From contig NC_088911.1 of the NCBI RefSeq assembly GCF_963576675.1, positions 61,155,756 through 61,219,755 on the forward strand: a DNA stretch of 64,000 nucleotides, read 5' to 3'. Origin of the DNA: Euphorbia lathyris (Eukaryota > Streptophyta > Magnoliopsida > Malpighiales > Euphorbiaceae). The notes under the pieces were generated by a model. It was not told the DNA's origin, did not search any database, and saw nothing but the letters and a program-made list of their open reading frames with translations. Below are positions 46,370 to 58,207 of the stretch, piece after piece (position 1 is the first letter of the stretch; each line of letters starts with the position of its first letter). The translations under genes and the position numbers were made by a program.

Positions 46370-46451
46370 GGGGTCGGATTATTGTGGTATGGACTGGCAA
46401 CTTGACTTGTTTTTACCACTTTGCTACCTTCTTGAGATAATCTGTTGGAGA

Positions 46452-47141
46452 ATGTCGCTTCGGGATGTCGTCGATCCGGCCCGGGTGTTGGAAGTTCAGA
46501 AGGCCATATCGGCGATGCCGCATCCTTACGTTTACTGCCCTCCGTCTGAGGAGAATGATGCGGAGAGAAAAGTGAGGTACTCATCCCCTGTCTGGCTGAA
46601 CCGGGACTGGGCCCCGTAAAGGAGAAGAGTGGATAGTGAGAGTTCCGTTCCTTATACCGGATCTGTCACCGACTCCTGTGAGGTTGCTGTCAGCGCACTT
46701 TCTTCCATGGAAAAGAAAATTTGGTCTCATGAGGGCATCGGGTACCTTCTTCCTGATGAGACTGTCGCCCCGGTGCTCAATCCACATCCTTCCTGGATCA
46801 AGAGGCTTCTAGCAGACGAGATGGAAAGGGTGCTGAATTTGCCCCATGAGGTGGAGTATCACCGGGTAGGGCGTCATGCTTCCCCCACGCGTCCTTATGG
46901 ACCGACTTTCGTCGATCCCCTCAAACCGTGAAGCGTCGTTTTCCTGGAATTTGCGAGGCAAGGGAGCCTGGGTCCCGTTCCTGCTAACCCTAACCATCGC
47001 GTGACCCACGTGGGCAAAGCCTGTTTGTATCATAGGCAAAACGGCCATAACACCGATGAGTGCGTGGACTGGAGAGCAATGCATCAAGATTTGATGGATG
47101 AGGAGGAAATCCCGGACCCTGATCGTCCGAAACCTATGTGA
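46452..47141 (+). pseudogene. Opposite-strand gene 2 of element J, with CHHC zinc knuckle
   Basis: One frame from the ATG at 46452 (MSLRDVVDPARV) to TGA at 47139-47141 is broken only by TAA near 46617 and TGA near 46929. The end has CLYHRQNGHNTDEC, a C-X2-H-X4-H-X4-C knuckle of the same form as the J gag knuckle CKYHRSSGHSTDNC on the other strand, followed by an acidic tail. The rest resembles nothing I can name. About 230 codons if repaired conceptually. A nucleic-acid-binding role is an inference from the knuckle. Confidence 0.55.
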
Positions 47142-47338
47142 ATGGTTTGTATGAGGTCCGGCTTGGTGCGGCCTTAGTAGCTTCTGTAGTGTCTTTTATG
47201 TATTTCTTGTTTGAGATGTAAGATCGTTGTTATCGCTGTATTTTGCCGTATTATTGCAATGTGTTGTGAAATGTCCTGAAACTTGAGTTTCTATTTTATG
47301 TCTGTTCGAGGTTTTTGATATCATCGAATGCTTGGTTT

Positions 47339-48000
47339 GGCGGAGAACGTGATAGGGTTTTGTTCGCCCAGAATCGTTAACTAAATGACAGTTAGACGAT
47401 GAGGGAGGCGTTCGATGTGATCGAAGAGCCTGATCGATGAGCATTTTAAATGCTTAATTGGCGGAGAACACGATAGGGTTCTGTTTGCCCAGAATCGTTA
47501 ACTAAATGATAGTTAGACGATGAGGGAGGCGTTCGATGTGATCGAAGAGCCTGATCGATGAGCATTTTGAATGCTTAATTGGCGGAGAACACGATAGGAT
47601 TTTGTTCGCCCAGAATCGTTTAACTAAATGACAGTTAGACGATGAGGGAGGCGTTCGATGTGATCGAAGAGCCTGATCGATGAGCATTTTGAATGCTTAA
47701 TTGGCGGAGAACACGATAGGGTTCTGTTCGCCCAGAATCGTTTAACTAAATGACAGTTAGACGATGAGGGAGGCGTTCGATGTGGTCGAAGAGCCTGATC
47801 GATGAGCATTTTGAATGCTTAATTGGCGGAGAACACAATAGGGTTCTATTCGCCCAGAATCGTTAACTAAATGATAGTTAGACGATGAGGGAGGCGTTCG
47901 ATGTGATCGAAGAGCCTGATCGATGAGCATTTTTAATGCTTAATTGGCGGAGAACACGATAGGGTTCTGTTCGCCCAGAATCGTTAACTAAATGATAGTT
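47339..48000. repeat. 121-122 bp tandem repeat, about 5.5 copies
   Basis: Units begin with ggcggagaac at 47339, 47460, 47581, 47703, 47825 and 47946; the last is partial. Copies differ at only a few bases. Each carries gatcgaagagcctgatcgat and a gttaactaaatga block. It lies between the integrase end and the opposite-strand genes, where Tat/Ogre elements often hold satellite-like arrays. Confidence 0.9.
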
Positions 48001-48036
48001 GATGCATCCAATATATTGTGAAACATAGTCCGCGTA

Positions 48037-49353
48037 TTATTGATAATATCTTTTTAAAGTTTGGACATTCCAGCTATTGTCGTAAACTACCCCCTCTAGA
48101 GAGGCAATTTTATAAGCTCCATTGTGGAGAACAGTGTCGATCTTGTACGGACCCTCCCATGATTGGTCGAGCTTTCCTTGAGCTAATGGGGACTGCGCAG
48201 CTGCGGCGTGTCTGAGCACAAGGTCCCCGACCTGAAAAGTGCGTGGGCGAACCCTTCTATCATGATACCGCGTGATATTCTGCTTATGGGCCGTAATGTG
48301 TAATAGAGCATCAAGGCGCTCTTCTTCGAGTCGGTCACCGGCTTCCTTCAGCTCTGCACTGTTGTCGACTTCTTCAAAATTGGCCTGTCGAGGGGAGCGG
48401 AGAATGACTTCAGATGGTGCCATTGCTTCCGATCCGTATGCGAGGAAAAAGGGGGTGCACCCTGTCCCTGTGTGCGGGGTAGTGCGGTATGACCATAAGA
48501 TTGCCGCAATGTGTTCGGGCCATGCCCTGCCTTGATCGGTTAACCGTGCTTTGATCCCTCGAAGGAGCGTTCGGTTGCTTACTTCTATGAGACCGTTGCT
48601 CTGAGGGTGAGCTACCGATGTGTATCGGCCCTTGATACCCCAGTCCGCGCAAAAATCGTGAAACTGACCACAGTCGAACTGCTTCCCATTATCGGTGATG
48701 AAGGAATGGGGGACCCCGAAACGGTAAATAATAGCTCGTTTGAGAAAGTTGATGACGTTGTCAGCAGTTATCTTGGCTAGGGCTTCAGCCTCGATCCATT
48801 TGGTAAAATGATCGACTGCCACAACCACGAAACGCTTTTGCACTAAAGCCATTGGGAAAGGGCCGAGTAGGTCAATGCCCCATACTGCGAAAGGCCATGG
48901 TGTTATGATCCCCTTGAATGGGGCCGCCGGGGTATGATGGGTATTGGCGTGTAGTTGACATGCCTAACAACTGCGGACCAAACGCGTTGCATCGGAATCC
49001 ATGGTCTGCCAGTAAAACCCCTAGAGCCGGGCCTTTTTTGCAATTGTTCGGGCTCCCTGATGCGAGCTGCAAACACCTTGGTGAATTTCCTTCAGACAGT
49101 GATCTCCCTCCTCCTCAGATATACAACGCAACCAGGGATGCGTGGCCGATTTGCGGTAAAGTAAGCCATTTGGTAATGCATAACGCCAAGAACATCGGAC
49201 AACTAGGGATGCCGCTGTCCGATCTGCTGGAAGCATCCCATCCTGAAGGTACTCGATAATCGGGCTTCTCCATCCTCCCGCCGCAGCGTCCGCAGAGTCG
49301 ATCTGTAGCAAATTCTCAGTGCGAAAAGTTGGGGCGCTCGTAACCTCAATCAA
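48037..49353 (-). pseudogene. Element J integrase
   Basis: 49353-49021 holds the N-terminal part with GLLYRKSATHPWLRCISEEE and HQGVCSSHQGARTIAKKA; a stop and frame change follow. 48852-48037 (271 codons) has FVVVAVDHFTKWIEAEALAK, FITDNGKQFD, AHPQSNGLIEVSNRTLL and YRTTPHTGTGCTPFFLAYG. These are the core catalytic regions. The frame ends VQTLKRYYQ just before the tandem repeat. Confidence 0.82.
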
Positions 49354-49422
49354 GGTGAGCGGGCCACTAGACTGTTCGCCTGCCGCAAGAGGAGCGATAG
49401 CGTCTGCCTCCTCGTTCTCTTC

Positions 49423-50175
49423 TCACGGGACTAATACCAGATCCAGGGTTACTCCTTTGTTTTTCAGATCATTGAGTAGTGACGTGGCGAGGGTCAGGTA
49501 TTGACACATTATGGGGTCCTTTGCTTGATAAGCTCCGCTGACATGGCTAACGACAAGTTTCGAGTCCGAGCATATTGTCAACTTGCCAGTGACCATTGCT
49601 TTTGATAGTCGGAGGGCGGCGATTAAGGCCTCATACTCAGCTTGATTATTGGTAGTCGGGAAATTTAATCGGACGGCGTAACGTAAACGGAGGTTATTGG
49701 GTCCTTGGATGGCTACACCGGTGCCTGCCCGTTCGAGAGCACATGACCCGTCGATGCTCATTGTCCAGACATTGCCCGGGCGAGCTGGTGTTGCCGTAAG
49801 CTCGGCGGTAGCACGGTCGGAAAACTCGACAATGAAATCGGATAAAGCCTGAGCCTTGATCGTCGTTCTGGGCTCAAAACGGACGTCAAACTAGGAGAGA
49901 CGAACAGACCAATTTGTGATGCGCCCGGAAACCTCTGGCCTTTGGACAGCCTTTTTTAGCGGATAGTTCGTCCTGATGATGACCGAGTGTGCTTGAAAAT
50001 ATGGTCTCAGGCGTTCTGAAGCTTGTGTGATGGCGAATAGAGCTTTTTCCACCTCGGAGTACCGGATTTCGGCTCCCTTTAGCACTCTGCTCAGGAAATA
50101 TATCGGAAAAAGCTCCGTCCCTTCCTCCTGAGTTAAGACGATGGCTACTGTTTCATCCGTGATAGTGAAATACAA
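49423..50175 (-). pseudogene. Element J RNase H and second (archaeal-type) RNase H
   Basis: 50175-49891 is the usual RNase H attached to RT (RVLKGAEIRYSEVEKALFAI, HSVIIRTNYPLKK). 49761-49423 is a second RNase H fold with SIDGSCALERAGTGVAI, TNNQAEYEALIAALRLSKAM and TICSDSKLVVSHVSGAYQAK, keeping acidic residues. Two RNase H domains are characteristic of the Tat clade. Confidence 0.8.
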
Positions 50176-51291
50176 GTGAATATCCCGCTCTGGCTTTGGC
50201 GCCGAGAGTAGGGGGGAGTTGCGAGGAAAGTTTTTATGGCGTTGAACGCGGTTTGGCAGTCAGTCGACCACTTAAAGGGGTGCTCCTTCTTGATTGCTTT
50301 ATAGAACGGGAGACATCGCTGAGCCGAGCAGGAGATGAAACGTCCCAGTGCGATGATTCTTCCCTTGAGCCTTTGCACGCCTTGTAGGTCGCGTGGTGGC
50401 TCCATTGCTAAAATGGCCTCTATTTTCATGGGGTTAGGTTCGATGCCTTTTTCCGATACCACGCAACCCAGAAACTTCCCGCTGCGAATTCCGAAAAAAC
50501 ACTTCTCTGGGTTCAGTTTGAGGTTATAGGCTCTGAAGATTTTGAATACTTCTGCTAAATCTCGCGAATGGTCGTCCTCTTTGGTGCTTAGGACCACCAT
50601 GTCGTCGATGTAAACCTGAACGGTCTTACCAATGAGGTGGGCGAACATCCTATCTACCAAACGCTGGTATGTGGCCCCTGCATTTTTTAAACCGAAGGGC
50701 ATGACATTATAGCAATATGTTCCCTCGTGCGTAATGAAGGAGGTCTTTTCGGCGTCGGCAGGGTCCAGAGGGATCTGCTGGAAACCTGCGATGGCATCAA
50801 ACTGCGACAAGATCTTTCGACCAGCCGTCTGATCTAGGAGTTGATCTATGTTAGGCAGCGGATAAGAATCCTTGGGGCAGGCTTTATTGACATTCGTGAA
50901 ATCTACACACATACGGTACTTTCCGCTCGCTTTCTTTACAAGTACGACATTAGAAAGCCAGTCCGGATAGTTGACCTCGCGGATAAATTTTACAGCTAGG
51001 AGTTTGTCAATTTCTTCCTTTACTGCCGCTTGCTTGTCTTTCGCCTGCACTCTCATCTTCTGCTTGATAGGTTCGACGGAGGGGTCGATATTCAGCTTGT
51101 GCATCGCTCTCTCAGGTGCGACCCCCGTGATGTCCTCGGTGCGCCAGGCGAACACATCTGAATGCTCTTTCAAGACGGCCTTGATTTCCTCGGCTAGCGA
51201 GGAAGCGAGCTTTGTTCCCATTTTCACCATCATGCCATCCCCGAGGATACAGTCGCCGACTGGTTCACTGGGTACGGGATTGTAACCCCTC
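50145..51291 (-). pseudogene. Element J reverse transcriptase
   Basis: 382 codons: FIREVNYPDWLSNVVLVKKA, YRMCVDFTNVNKACPKDSYP, ILSQFDAIAGFQQIPL, MPFGLKNAGATYQRL and the catalytic VYIDDMVV, then CFFGIRSGKFLGCVVSEKGI. A frameshift near 50190 separates it from RNase H. Its upstream end is interrupted by element K between MRGYNP and the residues encoded after 59802. Confidence 0.85.
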
Positions 51292-51296
51292 ATGTC

Positions 51297-52837
51297 TGAT
51301 GCGGATTTCGGAGAATCCTCACTAAGGGATAAGTGTACCCCGTCGTTATCAAGTAATAAATTTCTGGTTTAAGTCCAGGTTATCGTCCACAGGATTTATT
51401 TCTGCAAGTATCAAACTACTTGGTCTCGGATGTTATCTAGGCTTAGGGGGTTTTGAGTTTGGTTTGTTTAATTAATCTACTCCTAGGTTGAATTATACTA
51501 ATCCTAGCTAAGTTATCTAATTCTAACTAAATTATCTAAGTTATTCTACGCCTAACTAAGTTACTCTACCCCTAATTGATCTTTCATTAATGAAACTATT
51601 CGAAGGAACATGGTATGAACGATAATAATAAAGATAGATTATCAAGTCTATTGAATAAAAACCTAATCTGAGTCACTTGTATTCAAGGCGATTAACCCTA
51701 CTTACCCTCCTGAGGTTCCTAGCGCGTGATTCCCTAAGGCCGAAACTAGGTCTAAGGCTCAGTAAATTGGCGCTTAATCAAATAAGAGGTCGTCAATCTC
51801 CTAGGCTCTGACTAGGTCAGATTCAGCTCGCAATATGTGCCTACTAGATTTTGGGGCTTTTGAATGAGTTAAACCAATTGAATAAAGCGTAAGACAGAGA
51901 TTAGACAAATAATCATAGAACAAAACAAGAGCTAAATTATTATTAAAGGCGAAGATAATTGTCACAAGATACAATAAGTCAAGTTCGGCAACTGTATCAA
52001 AGAGTACAAACATGGAAAGATAAAAGGAGATACAAAAATCCCTTTCAGGGAACCTGTTTACTCTGCAGCCGGCGACTTAATCTTAAGGACGGACCTTGGT
52101 AATTCCTCGGGAGAAAGCTTTGAAGGAGCTTCAATGGAGGTTGAGGAAGATGGAGAAGATGGAGAGGAATTACAAGGGGAAAGCTAGAATAATTTACAAA
52201 AACGAAAGATATCTAATTACAATTGAAAAATCCTATTTATAGACGCGTCTCGGGCCTCGTTTTGACCTATTTTTGTGTCCTAGTTGGTGTAGGAAGACGT
52301 GGGGCCGAACGTGGCTTCGTGGGGGCGGAATTGGTCTTTTTGACCAATTCCCGCAGGGCTGCTCGGCGAGCAGGAGGCCTCCAGGGGCCTGCTCGGCGAG
52401 CAGAAATGGCCCGTGGGGCCCTGCTCGCCGAGCGTTTTCGCCCGAAGCGTGCTCGATCCAAGCTCGATGAGTTCCGTGACCTTTTTCGTCCGACTTCACA
52501 CCTGCATACGCATAAAAACTCCGGAAAACATTAGTCCAAAAAGCCAAATTGATCCGTCAATCGCTTATTTTGAGCAAACGCTTCGTTTGGTGCGACTTTT
52601 GACGGACCAATTAGCTTCAAAAGATAACGAAATTCTAATACGCATGCTATTTCGGCCGTATTTGCCTAAATTGATTACAAAACGAGCCTAAACGGCGAAA
52701 AGTAAATAGAATGTTTTCAATTCCTAACTAACTCACACAAAAGCATTTAAATGCGAGAATTGCTCGCTTATTAACCGAATAACTCTAAAAACCGTCCTAA
52801 AACCGTACCCAAAGATAGGGGTTTTTGACCCCTATCA
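51297..52837 (-). repeat. 3' LTR of element K
   Basis: 1541 bp. Three GC-rich palindromic units (ctgctcggcgagcag type) lie at 52359-52373, 52389-52403 and 52421-52434. Confidence 0.88.
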
Positions 52838-54408
52838 AACCTCCTCGCACTTAAAACTTTACTTGTCCCCAAGTAAACTAAAAAACTAAACCCGCCATCA
52901 CAAGCAAGCTAGAAAACTTCCCAGTTTGACTAGGTGCTTGACACAATTTCGAGCATCTATAATTACATGCATTCGGAAATACAAAGTAGAGACACGATAT
53001 CCAAAAGCTGCATTTCAATTATCATGGGTCATAGTTTTAAGCAAATGGACACATGTTCAATTAAACGAGTTTAAGGGGATCGCTACGTAAAACACCTCAC
53101 CATAGGTAGTTCACTCATTCACACAATTTTGGTGGCTAAAGTGTTTACTCTCGGCTTATGTTCTTGCTTAGGATTACGTTGATTTTGCACGTTCATCTGA
53201 GTTCCTCTACTATGCTATATGACTCCGATGATATCAAAAACAGCCTATAATTGGGGTTGTAATGTGGTTAGAGGGTTAAAGGTACAACAAGGGTTAAAAG
53301 TTCTAGCGCTACAAAAACAAAGTTAAAATGGCTTTAGCAAATACGAAGTGACTGAGCTTTTTATTCATCCCTTATATTTATATTTTTTTTTTCTTTTGGG
53401 ATGTTTTCTTGAGACGTTTTTGATTTTTAGGAACTAGGGAATGAAGTTTTTCCCCTTTTGTTCGTCTCTTTTCTTTTCTTTTTCTGTTTCTGTTTTTCTC
53501 TTTTTCTTTTTGGGGTAGTGATGCTCATTCACTTCTTAGCCTTTTGGCTTGCTACTGAAATGCCATAAACAAAGGTAAAGCGCTAGGAGAAAGCAAAGGC
53601 TCAATTTCGAGCTTTGCAAAAACAAAGGTTAAATAGCGAACCAAGTTGTGGTTTGCAAAAACGGGTTAGAACGAAAGAAAAATCTACAACTACAAAAATG
53701 TCGGCTCAAAGGGGCTTCCTAGAGTGGATGAAAAAGAAAAAAAAATAAGGTAAAGAAAAGGGTTAATTCTAATGAGGCTGATTCATCGTTTATCATCTCA
53801 AATCATTGCATGTAGGTTCAACACAGTATTAGGTGCAAAATCTGTGATCTTCCACAAGTCAAAGCATTCACACAAAAATGTCAAGAAAAAGAGCTTTTTG
53901 ATGTTCGCTCTCAGGCTCAAATTTAGCTCACAATTCTTTGGGTTTCGATTTTGTGTTTACTAGTTTTCCCCAAACTCAAGTTTAATATCACATGCCTTCA
54001 ATTCTTAAGTTATCTACCTAAGTAATGATTTTATCATTTCTTCAAAAGTAGGGTCTAAATGCAAACTGTAGCTCATGCTTTTACAGATACAAGAGTTGTG
54101 TCCTATGCCTAAACTAGTTGTCATGCAATTTTAGATTCGGTTCTCAGCCCTCAAAGACAAATAACGAAGTTTAGATTCGAAGGAGGTTCACGGTTTTAGG
54201 TCCTAAACATGCAAAAACATAAGTAAAGCAAAAATAAAACATCAAAACGCAAACCTAAACTAGACACGATGCAACAAAAATTAAAAATTTATACAATTTT
54301 TGTAAGTTTGTCTACCCCTCCTCCTCACACTAAAACATGCAATAAGTTCCAACATTGCATCACAAATCATGAAGTACGAGTGTAAAGAGTTAGGGTGGAG
54401 AAGACAAC
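52838..54408 (-). other. Noncoding 3' region of element K
   Basis: 1.57 kb between the integrase end and the 3' LTR. Athila elements often carry an env-like ORF here, but no such frame is visible. A purine-rich tract (gaggaggttt) abuts the LTR on the minus strand. Confidence 0.6.
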
Positions 54409-54807
54409 TTACTGATCGGCCGCCCATTCTGTGCTTGTCTGTAGGCGCAGAACTTGTACGTCCGAATCGTTCTTGCCAAGATAAAGCTTTAGGCGGTGCC
54501 CATTTACCTTTTGGGTGGCTCCATCCCTCCCTTTGATTTCAACCATTCCGGAGGGGTGTGCGTTGATGACCGAGAATGGTCCGTGCCATCTACTTTTGAG
54601 TTTGCCCGGGAAGAATCTCAGTCGGGAGTTGTATAGTAGTACTTGATCACCTATTTCAAAGGTTTTATTTTGTACTTTCCTATCATGCACCCTTTTGGTT
54701 CGTTCTTTGTATAGCTTGGCATTTTCGTAAGAGTTATACCGGAGTTCATCCAGTTTGTGCAGCTGAGTTAGCCGTAGTTCACCTGAAAGTTTTGGGTCAA
54801 AATTCAA
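54409..54807 (-). pseudogene. Element K integrase C-terminal part
   Basis: 132 codons continuing the integrase after a frameshift near 54840: [24 protein letters not shown] start region, then [20 protein letters not shown] and [11 protein letters not shown]. This is the C-terminal DNA-binding part as in Athila elements. Confidence 0.8.
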
Positions 54808-54841
54808 ATATTTTAGCGCCCAATAAGCCTTATGCTCTAGT

Positions 54842-57310
54842 TCAACCGGTAAGTGACAAGATTTTCCGAAAACTAAACGATAGGGCTATTGGAGTCTTGA
54901 AAGCTGTTCGATATGCCCAAAGAGCATCATCCAGCTTAAGGCTCCAGTCTTTTCTAGCATTCCCTACTGTTTTTTCAAGAATACGTTTCAACTCTCTATT
55001 TGACACTTCTACCTGGCCACTCGTCTGAGGGTGGTAGGGTGTTGCGACCCTATGAGCTACGCCATACTTTTGGAGCAACATGTCAAATTGCCTATTGCAA
55101 AAATGGGATCCCCCATCACTGATGATGGTCCGGGGGGTCCCGAATCTGGTGAAAATATTCTTTCTCAGAAATCTCATCACTACTCGAGTATCATTTGTGG
55201 GTAGAGCTTCTACTTCTACCCATTTGGAAACATAATCAACCGCCACAAGAATGTATTGGTTATTGTGTGACATGGGGAAGGGTCCCATGAAATCTATGCC
55301 CCAAACATCAAATAGCTCACACACGAGTATACCTTGTTGAAGCATCTCATTTCTCCTAGAGATATTCCCCACTCTCTGACATGCATCACAATATTTAATA
55401 TAGCTATTAACATCTTTATGCATTTGTGGCCACCAAAACCCACTTTGGAGGATTTTTGCCACTGTCCTATCTGGCCCGAAGTGGGCACCTGGTTCCCTAG
55501 AATGACACATATTAATCACTGAATCTACCTCCTCTTCAGGTATACATCTCCTAATTATGCCATAAGTGCAGAATCGAAATAAATATGGTTCTTCCCAAAA
55601 ATATTGCTTGTTTTCAAACATAAACTTACGTTTTTTGCTTGCATCTAAATCAGGGGGAAGAATGTTACCGACTTTGTAGTTCGCGATGTCTGCAAACCAG
55701 GGGAGAGATCGTACCGAATACAATTTTTCGTCCGGAAATACCTCCTTGATTACCTCGTGCTCTAAGGTTTGTTGATCTGACTCTAACCGGGATAGGTGGT
55801 CTGCTATTACGTTTTCCACTCCTTTTTTGTCTCTGATCTCGATGTCAAACTCTTGGAGTAGTAAGATCCAACGGATCAGCCTAGGTTTTGCATCCTGCTT
55901 GCTCATCAGATATCTCAAGGCTGCATGGTCAGTAAAAACAATTACCTTAGATAGTACCAAATAGGACCTAAATTTGTCAAAGGCAAAGACTACGGCTAGC
56001 AATTCCTTTTCAGTTATTGAATAATTTTGCTGTGCATCGTTCAAGGTTTTGCTAGCATAGAAGATTGGGCGAAAAAGTTTATCCACCCTCTGCCCAAGAC
56101 AGGCTCCTACGGCCAGATCACTGGCATCGCACATTAACTCAAAGGGAAGGGACCAATCCGGGCTTACCATAATAGGTGCTTCGATTAATTTCTTTTTCAG
56201 TAATTTGAATGCAGACATACATTCTTCATTGAAATTAAAATCAGCATCTTTTAGTAATAATTGAGTGAGGGGTTTAGTGATTTTTGAAAAGTCTTTTATG
56301 AAACGTCTATAAAACCCCGCATGTCCTAAAAAGCTCCTAACCAATTTTACATTGGTAGGAGGTGGCAGTTTCTCAATTACCTCAATTTTTGCCGGATCGA
56401 CCTCGATCCCTTTCCCCGACACCTTGTGTCCTAACACTATACAATTTTGGACCATGAACTGGCACTTTTCCCAATTAAGTGCCAAGTTCTTGTCTTCACA
56501 ACGTTCTAAGACTCGGTCCAAGTTTTCAAGACATTGGTCGAAAGTAGGTCCTACAACATTAAAATCATCCATGAAAATTTCTAGGAACTCCTCGACCATG
56601 TCAGAAAACATAGCCATCATACAACGTTGGAATGTGGCAGGGGCATTACACAATCCGAAAGGCATCCGCCTATATGCGAAAGTCCCATAGGGGCAAGTGA
56701 ATGTGGTTTTCTCTTGATCCAAAGGGTCCACAGGAATTTGCATATAGCCGGATAGCCCATCTAAAGTACAGAAAAATTCGTGCCCTGCTAATCGTTCCAA
56801 CATTTGATCAATAAACGGTAAGGGAAAGTGGTCTTTACGGGTGGCCTCGTTTAATTTCCTATAATCTATGCATACACACCAACCCGTAACCTTTCTAGTT
56901 GGGATTAATTCCCATTTTTCATTTTCCATTACCGTTGTTCCCCCTTTTTTAGGCACGCATTGAACCGGGCTTACCCATTGGCTATCAGAAATCGGAAAGA
57001 TGATACCTGCGTCGAGGAGTTTTATAACCTCAACTTTTACCACCTCTTTCATGTTAGGGTTGAGCCGTCGTTGAGGTTGGGCAGATGGCTTGATCTCTTC
57101 CTCAAGGAAAATTCTATGCGTGTAGATTTTGGGGTCGATGCCTTTGATGTCGTGGATCGACCATCCAAAGGCTCCTTTATGTTCCATCAGCACCTCCACC
57201 AATTTTTCTTCCTGTTCAACTGTCAACAAAGAAGAAATAATAACGGGTAAATCTGTGGGAGGTTGAAGAAAAACATATTTCAGATTATTGGGTAAGGGCT
57301 TAAGCTCCAA
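54842..57310 (-). CDS. Element K reverse transcriptase, RNase H and integrase
   Basis: 822 open codons. [53 protein letters not shown] and the catalytic [11 protein letters not shown]. RNase [48 protein letters not shown] and ADHLSRLE. Integrase: [54 protein letters not shown] and [17 protein letters not shown]. The catalytic residues look intact, the longest preserved pol in the window. Wording matches Athila. Confidence 0.9.
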   Translation of the reverse strand: MELKPLPNNLKYVFLQPPTDLPVIISSLLTVEQEEKLVEVLMEHKGAFGWSIHDIKGIDPKIYTHRIFLEEEIKPSAQPQRRLNPNMKEVVKVEVIKLLDAGIIFPISDSQWVSPVQCVPKKGGTTVMENEKWELIPTRKVTGWCVCIDYRKLNEATRKDHFPLPFIDQMLERLAGHEFFCTLDGLSGYMQIPVDPLDQEKTTFTCPYGTFAYRRMPFGLCNAPATFQRCMMAMFSDMVEEFLEIFMDDFNVVGPTFDQCLENLDRVLERCEDKNLALNWEKCQFMVQNCIVLGHKVSGKGIEVDPAKIEVIEKLPPPTNVKLVRSFLGHAGFYRRFIKDFSKITKPLTQLLLKDADFNFNEECMSAFKLLKKKLIEAPIMVSPDWSLPFELMCDASDLAVGACLGQRVDKLFRPIFYASKTLNDAQQNYSITEKELLAVVFAFDKFRSYLVLSKVIVFTDHAALRYLMSKQDAKPRLIRWILLLQEFDIEIRDKKGVENVIADHLSRLESDQQTLEHEVIKEVFPDEKLYSVRSLPWFADIANYKVGNILPPDLDASKKRKFMFENKQYFWEEPYLFRFCTYGIIRRCIPEEEVDSVINMCHSREPGAHFGPDRTVAKILQSGFWWPQMHKDVNSYIKYCDACQRVGNISRRNEMLQQGILVCELFDVWGIDFMGPFPMSHNNQYILVAVDYVSKWVEVEALPTNDTRVVMRFLRKNIFTRFGTPRTIISDGGSHFCNRQFDMLLQKYGVAHRVATPYHPQTSGQVEVSNRELKRILEKTVGNARKDWSLKLDDALWAYRTAFKTPIALSFSFRKILSLTG

Positions 57311-57324
57311 TTTTGGAGGTTCCT

Positions 57325-58186
57325 CTAACGAGGTCTTAGGCTTAGGTTTGATCTCACGATCAAGGTCCTCTTTTCTACCCTTAACCCAATAACATTTTTC
57401 AGGTGGGAGATTTCAAATGGCTCACTCGAGTTTTCACATTCCTCACCACCTAGACCGAGTTCTAAAGAGGCATTTCTTATATCAAGGTCAACTTCCTCAA
57501 CACATTCATCTATTAGTGCATCCACAAAGTTACAACTTTTGGAGCGTTCTTGAGGAAATTTCATGGACTCATAAACGTTAAATGTTACCTCTTCGTCCTG
57601 CACCCTTAGGACCAATTTACCTCCATGGACGTCTATTAGTGTCCTACCGGTTGCAAGAAACGGTCTCCCAAGAAGAATGGGGACGGAGTCATCTTCTTCC
57701 ATGTCGAGGACCACAAAATCGAACGGGAAGATCAGTTTATCCACCTTTACCAACACATCTTCAACTATTCCTCTAGGCCGTGCAATTGACCTATCCGCTA
57801 GCTGCAGTGTCATGTTTGTTGGTTTAGGTTCTCCGAGCCCCAATTTCCTGAAAATTGATAGAGGCATAAGATTAATACTTGCTCCTAAATCGCATAATGC
57901 CCTATCTATGTGCATGTTGCCTATCCTACACGGGATGGTAAAGCTCCCTTGATCTTTAAGCTTGGGGGGTAATTTATGGGTGATTATGGCCGAGCATTGT
58001 TCTATTAAAGCCACTATCTCATTTTCCCCAAACTTCTTCTTTTTCGACAACATGTCTTTAAGAAATTTTGCATAGTTCGGCATCTCCTCTAGTGCTTCCA
58101 TTAATGGAATGTTTATTTCTAATCTACTAAGGATTTCCGAGAACCGGGCAAATTTCTTATCTAGGTTGGCCTTTTTCTGCTTCTGA
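57325..58186 (-). pseudogene. Element K protease region
   Basis: The frame 58101-57325 has ALCDLGASINLMPLSIFRKL, the Athila-type retropepsin active site (D-L-G-A in place of D-S-G-A), and VPILLGRPFLATGRTLID. It is shifted relative to the RT frame. Upstream it runs to FARFSEILSRLEINIPLMEA at about 58130 and ends at 58186, where J flank sequence begins; the gag is missing. Confidence 0.8.
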
Positions 58187-58207
58187 GGGATTGTAACCCC
58201 TCATGTC
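58187..58207. other. Copy of element J target flank inside element K
   Basis: These 21 bases are identical to 51276-51296, which is J coding sequence plus the ATGTC duplication. Here they sit between the truncated K protease region and the K 5' LTR, where the primer binding site should be. Confidence 0.85.

Noticed and set aside
47339..48000. Repeat array resembling a CRISPR
   Set aside because: Units are contiguous 121-122 bp copies without unique spacers, in a plant retrotransposon.
48037..51293. Endogenous pararetrovirus (caulimovirid) origin of the RT
   Set aside because: An integrase follows RNase H, and LTRs with a primer site are present; no movement or coat protein motifs.
52223..52691. 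Arg/Ala-rich ORFs on both strands, also at 59131-59655
   Set aside because: They lie in the two LTRs of element K, in the palindrome array, and differ between copies.
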